From contig CM048591.1 of NCBI GenBank assembly GCA_026413225.1, forward strand, positions 77,488,009 through 77,552,008: a stretch of 64,000 bases of DNA. Reading direction: 5' to 3'. A model generated the notes under the pieces. That model had not been told where the DNA came from and did no database searches. It saw only the letters and a list, made by a program, of their open reading frames with translations. The stretch is from Otis tarda. Lineage: Eukaryota > Chordata > Aves > Otidiformes > Otididae. Below are positions 26,497 through 37,600 of this stretch, piece after piece. The stretch's first letter is position 1. The number at the start of each line of letters is the position of its first letter. The position numbers and the translations under genes were made by a program.

Positions 26497-26832
26497 TTAA
26501 TTGGTTAAGCAGTACGCAGTATGGGCATAGACCTTTGGAAAAACTTTTTGGCATGTGTGTTTATCTAAAGTCTCACAAGGGTTCTGCAGCCTGCAGAATC
26601 GCCTCCGCTGCTGGCGATTGCTTTTCTCACTCTCCAGGAAATACAGTTTAAAGCTGGTTCTAGGACATATAGCTAAATTGCCATTACTTTGGTAGGTTAC
26701 CGTGAGGACCCACCCATAGCTGTATAGAGGTATTAAATTACCATCAAAATAACTGTTACGTCCATAGATAGGTACAATTAAATGTTTTATTCCGCTGATG
26801 AGCAAAGTGCAAGTTTTACTGTTGATTAGCAT
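26497..26832 (-). other. Unsupported 111-codon open frame
   Basis: This is the longest minus-strand frame not explained by a repeat: 111 codons beginning with Met. The translation has mixed composition (Cys, Arg and Tyr present) but no signal peptide, transmembrane helix, zinc finger or other motif I recognise. It lacks a recognisable promoter, Kozak context or flanking splice sites. The middle coincides with two adjacent inverted repeats (26582-26619). Chance occurrence is the simplest explanation; a lineage-specific or exonised sequence cannot be excluded. Confidence 0.15.
26582..26619. repeat. Two adjacent perfect inverted repeats
   Basis: TTCTGCAG (26582-26589) and CTGCAGAA (26591-26598) flank one base. 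Overlapping by two bases, AATCGCC (26597-26603) and GGCGATT (26613-26619) flank nine bases. Two compact hairpins therefore sit side by side in 38 bases. Confidence 0.65.
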
Positions 26833-28889
26833 AAGAACAGAGCTGAAAGGTCTTGAGAAAGCCCGGCCACTATAGCCATAGGAGTCTCAAAGGAGAAGTT
26901 TAAAATTAAATCAATGATGTCCTTATGTTTTCAGTTTTTTCCACGTTAGAAATCCTTCTGATTGATGGATCAAGATGCAAATGGCATGTTCTCCAGGTTA
27001 CAGCCAAGCAAGGTCTTAAACTGAGAATCTACATTCTACAAGACTTGAACAAAAAAAAAAATTAAAGCAAAATATTCTCTTTGTCAGTTGTATGAGAGAA
27101 AAATCTAAAATCATGGAAACTCCAGCTTAATCGTGTCTAACAAATCTGATACAAATATTTGTGTAGTTCTCTTCCACTACAGGATATGGATACAGCACTT
27201 AACAAATACTAATTGAGAAAGCCCTGTAAAACTTTGTGAAATTCTTTGGTGCTGTGTGGCAGGTGTTTTCACTTTAGAGAGTGGGACTATGTGGGACTGT
27301 CTTCAGGCTAAGATAAACTGAGATTCCTCCACAGTCCAGCTCCGCATCCTGTTAGCTGGAAGTACATAGTGCAACATGGGAAAATCTAGGAAAACAACAG
27401 AGGAGCTGCTTTACTGAGTCAGAGCTCGTGTGCGTGGCGCCAGTATCTTCTCTCTAACAGTATTGCTTTCCAGTGACTTCAGAGGAAGCTATGATAGATT
27501 TTAATCATGGTGAGGTTCAAGATTGTGACCCAGGTTTTGAAGCTTACTGGCCTGTGCTCATGGCCAGGAGTAATTTACGTTCTTTAGGGAGCCATCTGTG
27601 GCTCTCCAAGTTCTGTTTTCATACCTGAAATTAATTTTGGGGGAAAAAATGTTTGTCATAATAAAAGATACATTGGAAATTTATTGCTAATATATTGGAA
27701 AATCTACTTTACAGAAAAATCTTGTGATTTTTAAACAGAATCATGTAAGTTTTGGGTTCTTTTTAGGAAGTAGGACACAATTGCCTTGCGTTTCCCTAAG
27801 CGTCAGCCTTGGTTGAATGCACTCAAAGAATGAGCTGCTCTTTCCTACCCTAGCAATTTAGCAGCTCCCCCAGTGCCTATAATGTGGTATCTGCTATAAG
27901 TGCTGTGTGGCACCAGTCCTCTCCAGGGTTCTTCAGTCTCAGAGAGAGCAGATTACAGTCTCTGCAGAGTTTTTCCTGAGTCTCTGGAAGAGCTAGCCAA
28001 GAACAAAATATTCCCTGCTCCTTTCTCACATCCAGACTCAATGAAAGGTCTTTTCTCCTGCTTTTCAGAAAGAGCAGAAAACTAGCACTCTACCAGTACC
28101 ACCAGTTAGTGTTCTCTACACTGCAATCCACATTTGAAAAAATACTTGCCCACAAAGAACTTCTAGTGTAAACAAAGCATGTCTTATAAAGTAATCTACA
28201 ATAAAGGCAGTCATTTGTCTTTCCTAGCACATGTTAGCTCAGGATCCTGTGGACTTTCCAGCTGGAGATATTTAATCACTCAACACCTGTCATCCAGACT
28301 TTTCACGCTGCTCCACATGATGCTTCCACTTTGCAGTGGAGCCTGTGTGAAGGGATGTGTAGGAGCTGAATATCCCAGTTCTGTGCTTTTCCATAATGCT
28401 GGGTGAATCCTAGATGGAGTCTTACTATTCGCCTTCACTGGGAAGGCCACATAGAGAAAAACAGGCCAAGGAATCAAAGTAGACCCAAAGTATTGATTTG
28501 TTCTTTATTTGCAACAATTGAAGCCATTACTTTAAACCATTCTGCTTAAAAATCTGCATAGTATTGCAGAAAAAGGTTTATTTCCTTATACATTACATTG
28601 AGTAAATTATTATAGCAGTAAAGGGCTCCTTGATGCCTAGGGAGACTCCTGGGTATCATACCCCTCTGCTATGTATTTCAAACTATTTCTTACATCAGTT
28701 GCCCAAATGCAATTTCTGATACATCATCCTATTTCTTATAGTTTCTGAAACAATTCTTTGAATGTTTGAATTGTGTTTTCTCATCAAAGTGCTTTTCTCT
28801 ACAAAATTCAGGCGGTGTTTTATTGTTTAGTTAATGTTGGTACTAATGTGAGTAGGAGGGCTAAACTCTAAAGATCTAACTTGTGTATT
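26833..28889. other. Gene-free stretch
   Basis: Mostly AT-rich sequence with short open frames (such as 27900-28085 and 28179-28406) that carry no known domain. No repeat family is recognised. CR1 sequence begins at its right edge. Confidence 0.5.
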
Positions 28890-29060
28890 GGAATCATAGA
28901 ATCATTTAAGTTGGAAAAGACCTTTAAGATCATCGAGTCCAACCGTAAACCTAACACTGCCAAGTCCACCACTAAGCCATGTCCCTAAGCCTCCCATGTA
29001 CATGTGTCTTAAATACCTCCAGGGATGCTGACTCCATCACTTTCCTTGGTAGCACATCTG
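28890..29060 (-). mobile_element. CR1 LINE 3'-end fragment
   Basis: The plus strand reads GGAATCATAGAATCAT followed by TTGGAAAAGACCTTTAAGAT and ATCGAGTCCAACC. This is the reverse complement of a CR1 3' end including its octamer-type tail, so the element lies on the minus strand. Similarity continues through the CCATGTCCCTAAG and CTCCAGGGATG blocks and fades after about 29060. Only the 3' untranslated tail is present, the usual result of 5' truncation. It differs from the copies at 30381, 50967 and 54496 and belongs to another subfamily. The open frame at 28979-29179 is antisense to it and is not a gene. Confidence 0.88.
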
Positions 29061-30380
29061 AAGCTTTCCTGAGAGGTGAGCTTCAAGTCCCACATACATA
29101 CCTGGAGTCCTGGAGCCACCAACATCTGGGAGAAAAACCCATCACTGCTGGACAGAATGACAAGGACAAAATAGTTTGAAGTAGCTCAAGAAAAACATGC
29201 GACCAGCCCCCCTCAATACACTTAGCCAGGAGCTAGAAGTAGAGGAAACCTGGAGCTGTAGCAGGGACCTCAAGCATACAATAAAATTACTTTATTTAAG
29301 GCTTAAGCAGTATAAGGAAAATGTCCTTTTTTTTTTTTTTACTTTCTGATATCTCACCATAATTCACAGTTAGTCTTCAGTAACATACAAATTTCTTTTG
29401 CAGGATAAAATTGGTCCTGATTCGTAGCTGATGTGCTACTGTATAATACTGTAAACATAGTTGCGTTAACAAGGTAAAATTTTACCATTCATTTATTCTG
29501 CTGGGATGGAACAATAAAGTCACAATTCTGAAAGAGGCCTGTAAATGTTATGTAATATTATCATCATCAATTAGTAAAATATGCTTTTCCAGTAGCTTCA
29601 GCTGAACAGATAATGAAGAGGTGGAAGATGGGAGGAGAATTTGTCATTGACTGAGAAACAGGAATGCATTCCTTCCCACTAGTTCTCCAAACAAGGACTT
29701 TTTTTTTTTTTTTTTAATATTCTGGCAGGATGCCAACGTGAGTGAGTCAGGCTTTCCAGCTGCCAATTAAAGCAGTCCAGTCCATTTCCTTGCCAAAATG
29801 AAGCAGCAGCCCACTAAAAGTATTCACAGTTCAGACTGTTTCTTCGGAAGAGTCCTAGCCCACTGAGAATTTTTTTTCCTTTATTTGAACTAACAAACAG
29901 GAAAAAAAACATAAAAGCGTGCATTCTGAAGGTGGGATTATGTAAGATCTGTAGAAATGTGATATCTCAACATATGAATTTAAATAAACCAGTAGTATAA
30001 TTTTTAATCTGTAATTTCTTTAAAATCACATATGCCTTGAGATCACTGAGTCATACCTAAAACCAGAATGAAATTTGTGAAAAGTAACACAGTTAAATAA
30101 ACTGTATTCAAGACATACAGTCAATCTGTGTTCTCACGCAGAAGAGGCAACAAACATACACAATAAGAAAATATTAGACAAGTGGAAGAATCCATAGTGT
30201 ACCCATAGTACTGGAAAATAAATTAGAGTTCAGTTGTTGTTCATTTCTAGAAAAAAATTGAAAGACAACATACAGAATCTTCATATTCCATGGCAATATC
30301 ATCTCTAATCTTAAGGCTTCTGAGATACTTATCAAGTTTTTATAAATAGGATTTACTGTATCACAGCAAGAAGTGGAGCA
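29061..30380. other. Non-coding spacer between CR1 copies
   Basis: AT-rich DNA with T-runs near 29327-29340 and 29699-29715. No exon or transposon is recognised. Confidence 0.5.
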
Positions 30381-32266
30381 GCCTTATGGTCACAAGCCAG
30401 GGGCTTCAGCCATCCCGATAGCTGTTGGAAAGTCAACACAGCAGGGCACAGGCAGCGCAGAAGGTTCCTGGAATGCATGGATGACAACTTCCTCCTGCAG
30501 GTGAGAGAGGAGCCAATGAGGAGGGGTGCCATGCTGGACCTTGTGCTCGCCAACAGGGAGGGACAGGTGGGGGACGTGGAACTTAAGGGCAGCCTTGGCT
30601 GCAGTGACCGTGAGACAGTGGAGGTCAAGATCCTCAGGGCAGTGAGGAGGGTGCACAGCAAGCTCTCTGCCCTGGACTTCAGGAGGGCAGACTTTGGCCT
30701 CCTCAGGGATCTGCTGAGGGCAAAGTGTCATGGGATACAGCCCTGGAGGCAAGAGGGGCCCAAGAAAGCTGGTTAATAATCATGGAGCACCCCCACCAAG
30801 CTCAGGAGCAATGCATCCCAACAAAGAGGAAGTCAGGCAAAAACACCAGGAGGCCTGCGTGGATGAACAAGGAGTTCCTGGACAAACTGAAAATCAAAAT
30901 GGACCCTACAGAGGGTGGAAGCGAGGAAAAGCTTCTTTAGGTACGTCAGGAATAAAAGGAAAACCAGGGAGAATGTGGGCTCTCTCCGGAAGGGAACAGC
31001 AGACCTGGTTACCCAGGACATGGAGAAGGCTGAGGTACTCAATGACTTTTTTGCCTCAGTCTTTGCTGGTGAGGGCTGTAGCCACATTGCCAAAGTCACA
31101 GAACACAAAGGCAGGGACTGGGAGAATGAGGAAGCACCCACTGTAGGAGAATGTCAGGTTCAAGGCCATCTGAGGAACCTGAAGGTGCACAACTCCATTG
31201 GACCTGACGAGATGCACCCGTGGGTCCTGAGGGAACTGGTGGATGAAGTTACCACTGTCCATCATATTTGAGAAGTCATGGCAGTCTGGTGAGGTTCCCA
31301 CTCATTGGAAGAGGGGAAACATAACCCCCATTTTTAAAAAGAGAAACAAAGAAGACCCAGGGAACTACAGGCCATCAATCTCACCTCTGTGCCTGGCAAG
31401 ATCGTGGAGCAGATTCTCCTGGAAACCATACTAAGGCACGTGGAGAGCAAGGAGGTGGTTGGTGACAGCCAACATGGCTTCACAAAGGGCAGATTGTGCC
31501 TGACAAATTTGGTGGCCTTCTACGATGGGGTAACAGCATTGGTGGACAAGGGACAAGCAACTGACATCATCTACCTGGACTTGTGCAAGGCATTTGACAC
31601 TGTTCCATATGACATCTTCTTTCTAAACTGGAGAGATATGGATTTGACGAACGGACCACTCGGTGGATAAGGAATTGATTGGATGGCCGCACTCAGAGAG
31701 TGGTGGTCAATGACTCAATGTCCGAGTGGAGACCTGTGATGAGTGGCATTCCTCAGGGGTCTGTGTTGGGACCGGCCCTGTTTAACATCTTTGTTGGCAA
31801 CATAGACAGTGGGATAGAGTGCACCCTCCGCAAGTTCGCCCAGCTGAGTGGTGTGGTTGACACGCCAGAGGGTAGGGATGCCATCCAGAGGGACCTGGAC
31901 AGGCTGGAGAGGTGGGCCCGTACCAACCTCATGAAGTTCAACCAGGCCAAGTGCAGGGTCCTGCAGCTGGGTCATGGCAATCCCAGGCACAAATCCAGGC
32001 TGGGCGGAGAATGGGTTGAGAGCAGCCCTGAGAAGAAGGACTTGGGAGTGCTGGTGGATGATGCATCCTGGGCTGGATCAAGAGGAGTGTGGCCAGCAGG
32101 TCAAGGGAGGGGTTTCTCGCCCTGCTACTCTGCTCTGGTGAGACCCCCCCACTGCAGTACTGTGTCCAACTCTGGAGCCCCCAACATCAGAAGGACATGG
32201 ACCAGCTGGAGGGAGTCCAGAGGAGGCCACGCAGATGATCAGAGGGCTGGAGCAGCTCTGCTGTGA
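30381..32266 (+). pseudogene. CR1 ORF2 remnant (endonuclease / reverse transcriptase)
   Basis: In intact CR1, ORF2 encodes an APE-type endonuclease plus reverse transcriptase for target-primed insertion. Here the frame must be followed through pieces at 30381-30776, 30725-30940, 30915-31271, 31243-31434, 31389-31670 and 31679-32266, implying several frameshifts. The endonuclease C-terminus shows GFSHPD at 30402 where CR1 normally has GDFNHPD. It shows SDR at 30603-30611 where the catalytic SDH is expected. The RT fingers/palm keep GPDEMHP (about 31200), NYRP (about 31361), [10 protein letters not shown] (about 31571) and [10 protein letters not shown] (about 31744). At the catalytic FADD box only FA remains (31835-31840), directly followed by QLSG, so both aspartates were deleted. 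Sequence near 30905-30930 and after 32060 is also contracted. Clearly non-functional. Confidence 0.9.
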
Positions 32267-32673
32267 GGCCAGGCTGGGAGAGCTGGGGCTGTTCAGCCTG
32301 GAGAAGAGGAGGCTCCGGGGAGACCTGAGAGTGGCTCCCAGTGCCCAAAGGGGGCTGCAGGAAAGGTGGGGAGAGACTCTTCAGCAGGGCCTGCTGTGAC
32401 AGGACAAGGGGTAATGGTTTTAAAATAGGAGGAGGTAGATTTAGATTAGATATAAGGAAGGAATTTTTTCCACTGAGGGTGGTGGAGCAGTGTCCCAGGT
32501 TGCCCAGAGAGGTGGTGGATGCCCCATCCCTGGAAACATCCCAGGCCAGGTTGGCCAGGGCTCTGAGCAACCTGATCTGGTTGGAGATGTCCCTGCTTCT
32601 TGCAGGGGGTTGGACTGGATGGGCTTTAATGGTCCCTTCCCACCCAAACCCTTCTGTGATTCTGTGACTCTAT
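30381..32673 (+). mobile_element. 5'-truncated CR1 LINE, about 2.3 kb
   Basis: The longest CR1 copy in the window. Similarity starts near 30381 inside the ORF2 endonuclease domain, so the promoter, ORF1 and endonuclease N-terminus are missing. It runs through the reverse transcriptase and the C-terminal region to the 3' end. There the conserved GGTTGGACTGGATGGGCTTT block (32612-32631) is followed by the tail TTCTGTGATTCTGTGACTC, i.e. CR1 octamers and no poly(A). GC content is well above the flanks. The 3' end closely resembles the copies at 50967-51187 and 54496-54896, so all three appear to be one subfamily. It cannot be autonomous: the reading frame changes several times and catalytic residues are gone. 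All long frames on the minus strand here are antisense shadows. Confidence 0.93.
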
Positions 32674-34498
32674 AAATAATCAGAATTTCATCATTAGATC
32701 AATATCAGTTGTGGGGAAATGAAAACTTAAACAATGTGTTGCGTGTTTCTTTATGGTACTTGTCATTTTGTGATGCATAGCACATTAAAAAGCCATGGCT
32801 GACATCAAATCCATTTTTAGTTATTCTGAGTTCTCCCTTCATACTAAGATGAAAAAATCCTTAGCCAATATTTGGGTAATTTCCAGTCTTTATAATCCAC
32901 AGTTTAAATTATATTTTTCTCAGTGATTAATTGTCATAATTAGAAGTAAAAATGTTCATGTAAGTAGAGACTAACTCCCTTACAACAGAACGGAGCAAGT
33001 AAATTAATTTGAGATGAGAGAAACTCTAGTAGTAAATTGCAGATGTTGTAATAAGCCAAATTTTTGCTGAATGAAGGAGCTCATAAGGAAGAGGTAACAA
33101 AAATGCTTAGTAATGATGGAAGTGGATTTAATTATTACCCAATCTGTGTGGCAGCACAGATGGTTATTTTTGCAAAAGAGTCTATCATTATTATGGACAT
33201 ATGAAAATACGAAGAAATTAAGTATGAAGAAAAAATCCATTGTCATAGTCATTCATGCCAGCTGTTTATGTCAGATTTATCAAAAATGCTGAAGAAGTTG
33301 TACTGGTAGTTTCATCCAATATGTGAATAAACCAGTTGTACAGGTAACACTTAGGTTAATCTGCCTCTAAATTTCAGTATATGCACTGTCAGTACTTGAC
33401 AATTTCCTTCATTTTTCACAATATTTTACTCCTTGTCCAGAACACCATGGCTGCAAAACCTAAATATGTAGAGAAAAAGTTAAGGCAGTACATTTTTAGA
33501 TACAAATTTATATATTTTAGGTCTTCATAGAAATAGTTATTTATTTCTCTGTAGGACCGAGCTAATATTTTAGTGTGCATTTCTGTTCCAGATACGCTGT
33601 TTCTAAATATCCTCAGTATCTGATGCTTCTCTTTGGAAATTTACCTCATTTCTGCCAAGGCGTTTCTAAGTTTCAATTATTAAATCTTTATTTCCTGATA
33701 AATATGGTCTTTTATCTGGAAGTAAATGAGAGTCAAGTTTTATATGTATGTATAAACATACATATATATATATATTCTGAAGATCATGGCTTTGAAACCC
33801 AAAGGAGAACATTTTAGTACAGTATCAGTCTGTGAAGCTAATAAATGTACTACTTCTTTCATTTTTTTGCAAATGGAAATCTGTGTTCAGTGGAATACCT
33901 AAATATTTATAATGTTCTTGGGGTTCTTTTTTGTTTAAAAAATACTAGGCTCTGTGATGTTATGGAGCAAGATATATATGCCAATAAATATATATAGTGT
34001 TCATTACATTTAGACGTATCTGTAAGTATACATATTAATTACAACAATATGCTGTAGCAGAAGTGAAATTTATAACTTTATACTTGGAGTGATGGGATTT
34101 CTGATGATCTGTAGCTCCTGTGGGAAGGCATTTCACAGTCTCAGAGTAACCCCAAGAAAGCTTTTTTCCCTTTTGTGAGACTTTCTTTAGGTCAGAGGAC
34201 TACTGTCTAGCTTTAGTTAGTCTTTTAGGTAAGCTGCTGACATCTTTTTAATATTTGAACAGACTTTGAACATCACTTAAACTCTAGGGGAAGCCACTGT
34301 GGCAAGTGGAGATGTTCAGAGTTAAGAATACACCAGCTAAGAACCTTAATGCTAAGAATGCACTTCTTGTTAAGAAAAAAATGCGCTATACTAGCCAGTT
34401 TTCAGAATGAAAATGTTGTGTCCAATTATTGCATATAGCCCAGCCAAGAAGTAGACGTAATGAGGCTAGGACATCATTCATTCAGCCATTTTTGGATA
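32674..34498. other. AT-rich non-coding spacer
   Basis: No gene is recognised. It contains a short (AT)n tract at 33762-33775. The 80-codon frame at 33575-33817 runs into that tract and has no known domain. Confidence 0.5.
33762..33775. repeat. (AT)7 microsatellite
   Basis: Seven AT units within a TATGTATGTATAAACATACATATA context. Confidence 0.8.
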
Positions 34499-34600
34499 AC
34501 CCTGGTCTGACCTCGTGGCTGACCCTGCTTTGAGCAGGAGGTTGGACTAACGACCTCCTAAAGTCCCTTCCAACCTGAATTTTCCTATGATCTTGTGATC
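34499..34600 (+). mobile_element. Short CR1 LINE 3'-end fragment
   Basis: TGACCCTGCTTTGAGCAGGAG, GGTTGGACTAACGACCTCC and GTCCCTTCCAACCTGAAT are the standard last block of CR1 3' ends on the plus strand. They end in TCCTATGATCTTGTGATC, a degenerate form of the octamer tail. About 100 bases survive. It is a different subfamily from the 30381 copy and closer to the one at 28890. Confidence 0.9.
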
Positions 34601-37600
34601 GTCCACCAGGATTGGAAGAAGTTTCCTAGCAACAAGAAATTGAAGGCATTAGTAATGGATGAAATTTAGTGTCAGGGAAAAATCTAAGAGTACTTCTAAT
34701 CTATGAATTGAATTGACCAATATTATGTATGTCTCCCTTAAAGCAAGGGAAACTGTACATCCATTATGAGTCCTTTGAAATGCTTTTTCTATGCTCATCT
34801 GTCATGCTCTTCATTCCGCTTCACACAGCTCACTCTCTCTTTATTTCTGATCTGATTTCATCCATTGACTGGCTGGTAGGTGATATTGATACAGCTGTAG
34901 GTGGTGATGGATAGGTAGCACTGTAGCATCATCAATATACTACCGGTCCTTCCTTCTGTGATGTTTCTTCCAGCTCACTCAACGGGTGCATGCAGAAATG
35001 AAAATAAACAGAAAGTCGTGGGACTTAGCATACAGTCTGGTCATAGAGGGAGGCACGATGAGGAATGACTTGCACAATTTCAGTAAGTTAACTGGGAATT
35101 CACGCATCTCTCTTTAGAGGGATAGCCATTATTTACAGCGAATACTATTATGAGTGGTGGCAATGGCATTAATGCTGGGGGGACATCCCAAGATTAAAAT
35201 GAATGTCAACCTCTACACACCGGTAGAGAAAACTACACAGCAGCGCCACTTTCAGCTCCGGAGCCGGTCCTGTTTGTACTGAGCCAGTAACATTATTCAT
35301 GAGATGATACACTTCCTTTGGCTTTTTGGTAAGCTTTCCAGGAGTTTATTTGAGAAAGGCAAGGGTTAACATGAGTTAGTACAATCTCAGTGCATTTTTC
35401 CTAGACTTTCATTCTGGCATTCCTTCCTTTTTGAAAGAGAAAGGGAAGCTTTTTTTTTCCTGAAGTATTATGTTCTCTGTAGGCTTAATGCTGTTTTTCT
35501 TTAGCAAGCAAAAGAATGTTTTGGAATTGAGGATTTCAGGTCAAGCCAGAATTACTAATTGGTTTTCTTGTCATGGAGGACAATAATCTTTGGCCACTAT
35601 TTTAGTATGAGGGTAATCTGTGTAAAAGAGTGGCTGGCTTGTAATGTCCTGAATCCTGATCTCTACACTAGGAATTTGATCTAGAGTTTGGCTGTCTGCT
35701 TGCTTTGAGTCAGAAGTTAGCTTATAAAGTCATGAGGTGCCAAGCAAGGAAAGAAGAAATATTTTAGGTAAAATATTTCAGGTAAAAATATTGATGTAAG
35801 TCCCTCCTAACCATGCAAAGGTAGGCAATAAGTTCTTGTTCTGCTCTTCATAACTGAAGAATCCTCTTGGATTCAAAAAACAAGAAGGATTCACCACAGT
35901 ATTCACATAAAGGTTTTGTTACATCTTTTCTTAGTCCCAGTATTCTCTATTATAGTTAGTATAAAACTGAAAATTTCTGTTAAAACAGCAGAATATAATC
36001 AGTCAATGCACTATACATATAGGAGGAACTTTTTTTTTTCATTTTGATTAAGTTTTTAGTAGTGAAGCAGTAAAATGGCACATTTTGTTAGAATGACTTG
36101 GGGGAAAATAAGCGTAATATAACAACTTACAAATAATTTTCTGATAAAAATTTAAAACAGGCCAAATATTTTTGTCTGGATTCCCAAATGGTTAACCTAA
36201 ACTTTTCATAAAGCCTCAGATTATGTTTTGGAATTTGAAACATTCCTAATGTAGGCTTCATCCTTATTCAGGTTTCTGTTATGACTTGTGATGTTGCCTG
36301 TTCCCTACAGATTTGAGTATGTCAGGTCCAGAAATAATATTCTTTTTCTCCCCACAGTGCTACCAGTCAATCTTTCTGTTTTAAGAATCATCCCTATCTT
36401 GCTGTCAGTAGCCAGTAAAGAAATGAGTAGTGTCCCAATGCCTATGGAATGGGTTTCAGATCGTTGAATTGTTCTTCAAGTTTTATATTGTTAGCCTATG
36501 CCCATCAAGTCAGAAATGTCAGAGGAACAGGTGTCTGCAAACTGTTTTTATTAACCTGCTTGCACAGTGCGGAAGCATGTTGGGATGGGTGAAGCTGTCT
36601 TGAATCATGATTAAAAGTTCAAACAGCCTTTACAGAAATTACCAGCTTTAAATAAGTGTAATTTTAGCATGAGAGAGGAAACTTGCCATGAAGCTGGATT
36701 GCATAAAAATATACCATTTGTATATTTTACCAAATAAAAATGTGTAGTATGCTGTGGGCAAAAGCAGCAGGTGCTGCAGTAGCAGGTTTCCTTTGAGTGG
36801 GGTAATCAATGTCTTAAATTTTTCTGTGTCGACCTTCCCACAAACTCTTCTACACGGTTCATAGATTTCAAATGTTCATCTATAGGGCACAATGCTGGAA
36901 GGTAACCAGCAATATCTTTGAGATCAAGCAGAATGAGTCAGAAGAGAATTTAGTTATCTGGACTGTCTCAGCTTCGTTTTTCCTTGCTCGTAGGAGTGGC
37001 CCATGATCTGTGCTGCAGACGGGACTCTGGTGGCACGTATTCCCTTCCATTACATATCTAGTGAAGAGTTCTTTGGGTTTATATTGTGTCTTTCATAGCA
37101 ATATTAATAACAATGTTAGTAAATCTAATACAATCTAGATGTTTAACATCTCAAGTGCGTGATCTTGTGTGTGCCCTCGACGTTCTGGTGTGTTTAGATC
37201 TCAGGTTCAGATGCATTTCTAGTGCAAGCTCATGTGAGAGGAGTTAGGAGCTGCTTTGTTTATTCCTGGTCTGATTTTCTTCAGCTGAATGTTTGGTTTT
37301 TTTTTTCCCCCATGTTTCTACAACTGTAATTGTGCAGGATTCAGACATTTTGAAGCAGTCAGAATATGTTTTCTCGTAGCCTGTCTTGATGGATGTTTAT
37401 TTTTGTTTCTTATCCCAAAGCATGTTGTCTTCTTCCTTCAGCCTCTGTAGAACTTCGTGAAAGATAGGAAAACGTTTTACTTCTCATCAGGAAGCAATGA
37501 CTATATTGTACATACAAAGATGGATATGTAGCAAATATTCATAGAAGACAGCTGCAAGCTAAAAGATGTTACTCCCAGATCAAAAGTTTCTTGATTACAT

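Noticed and set aside
30390-30752. Minus-strand frames of 102-120 codons over the CR1
   Set aside because: Shadows of ORF2 on the opposite strand.
31679-32266. 195-codon frame as a possible gene
   Set aside because: It is the C-terminal part of the decayed CR1 ORF2, frameshifted from the upstream pieces and lacking the catalytic aspartates.
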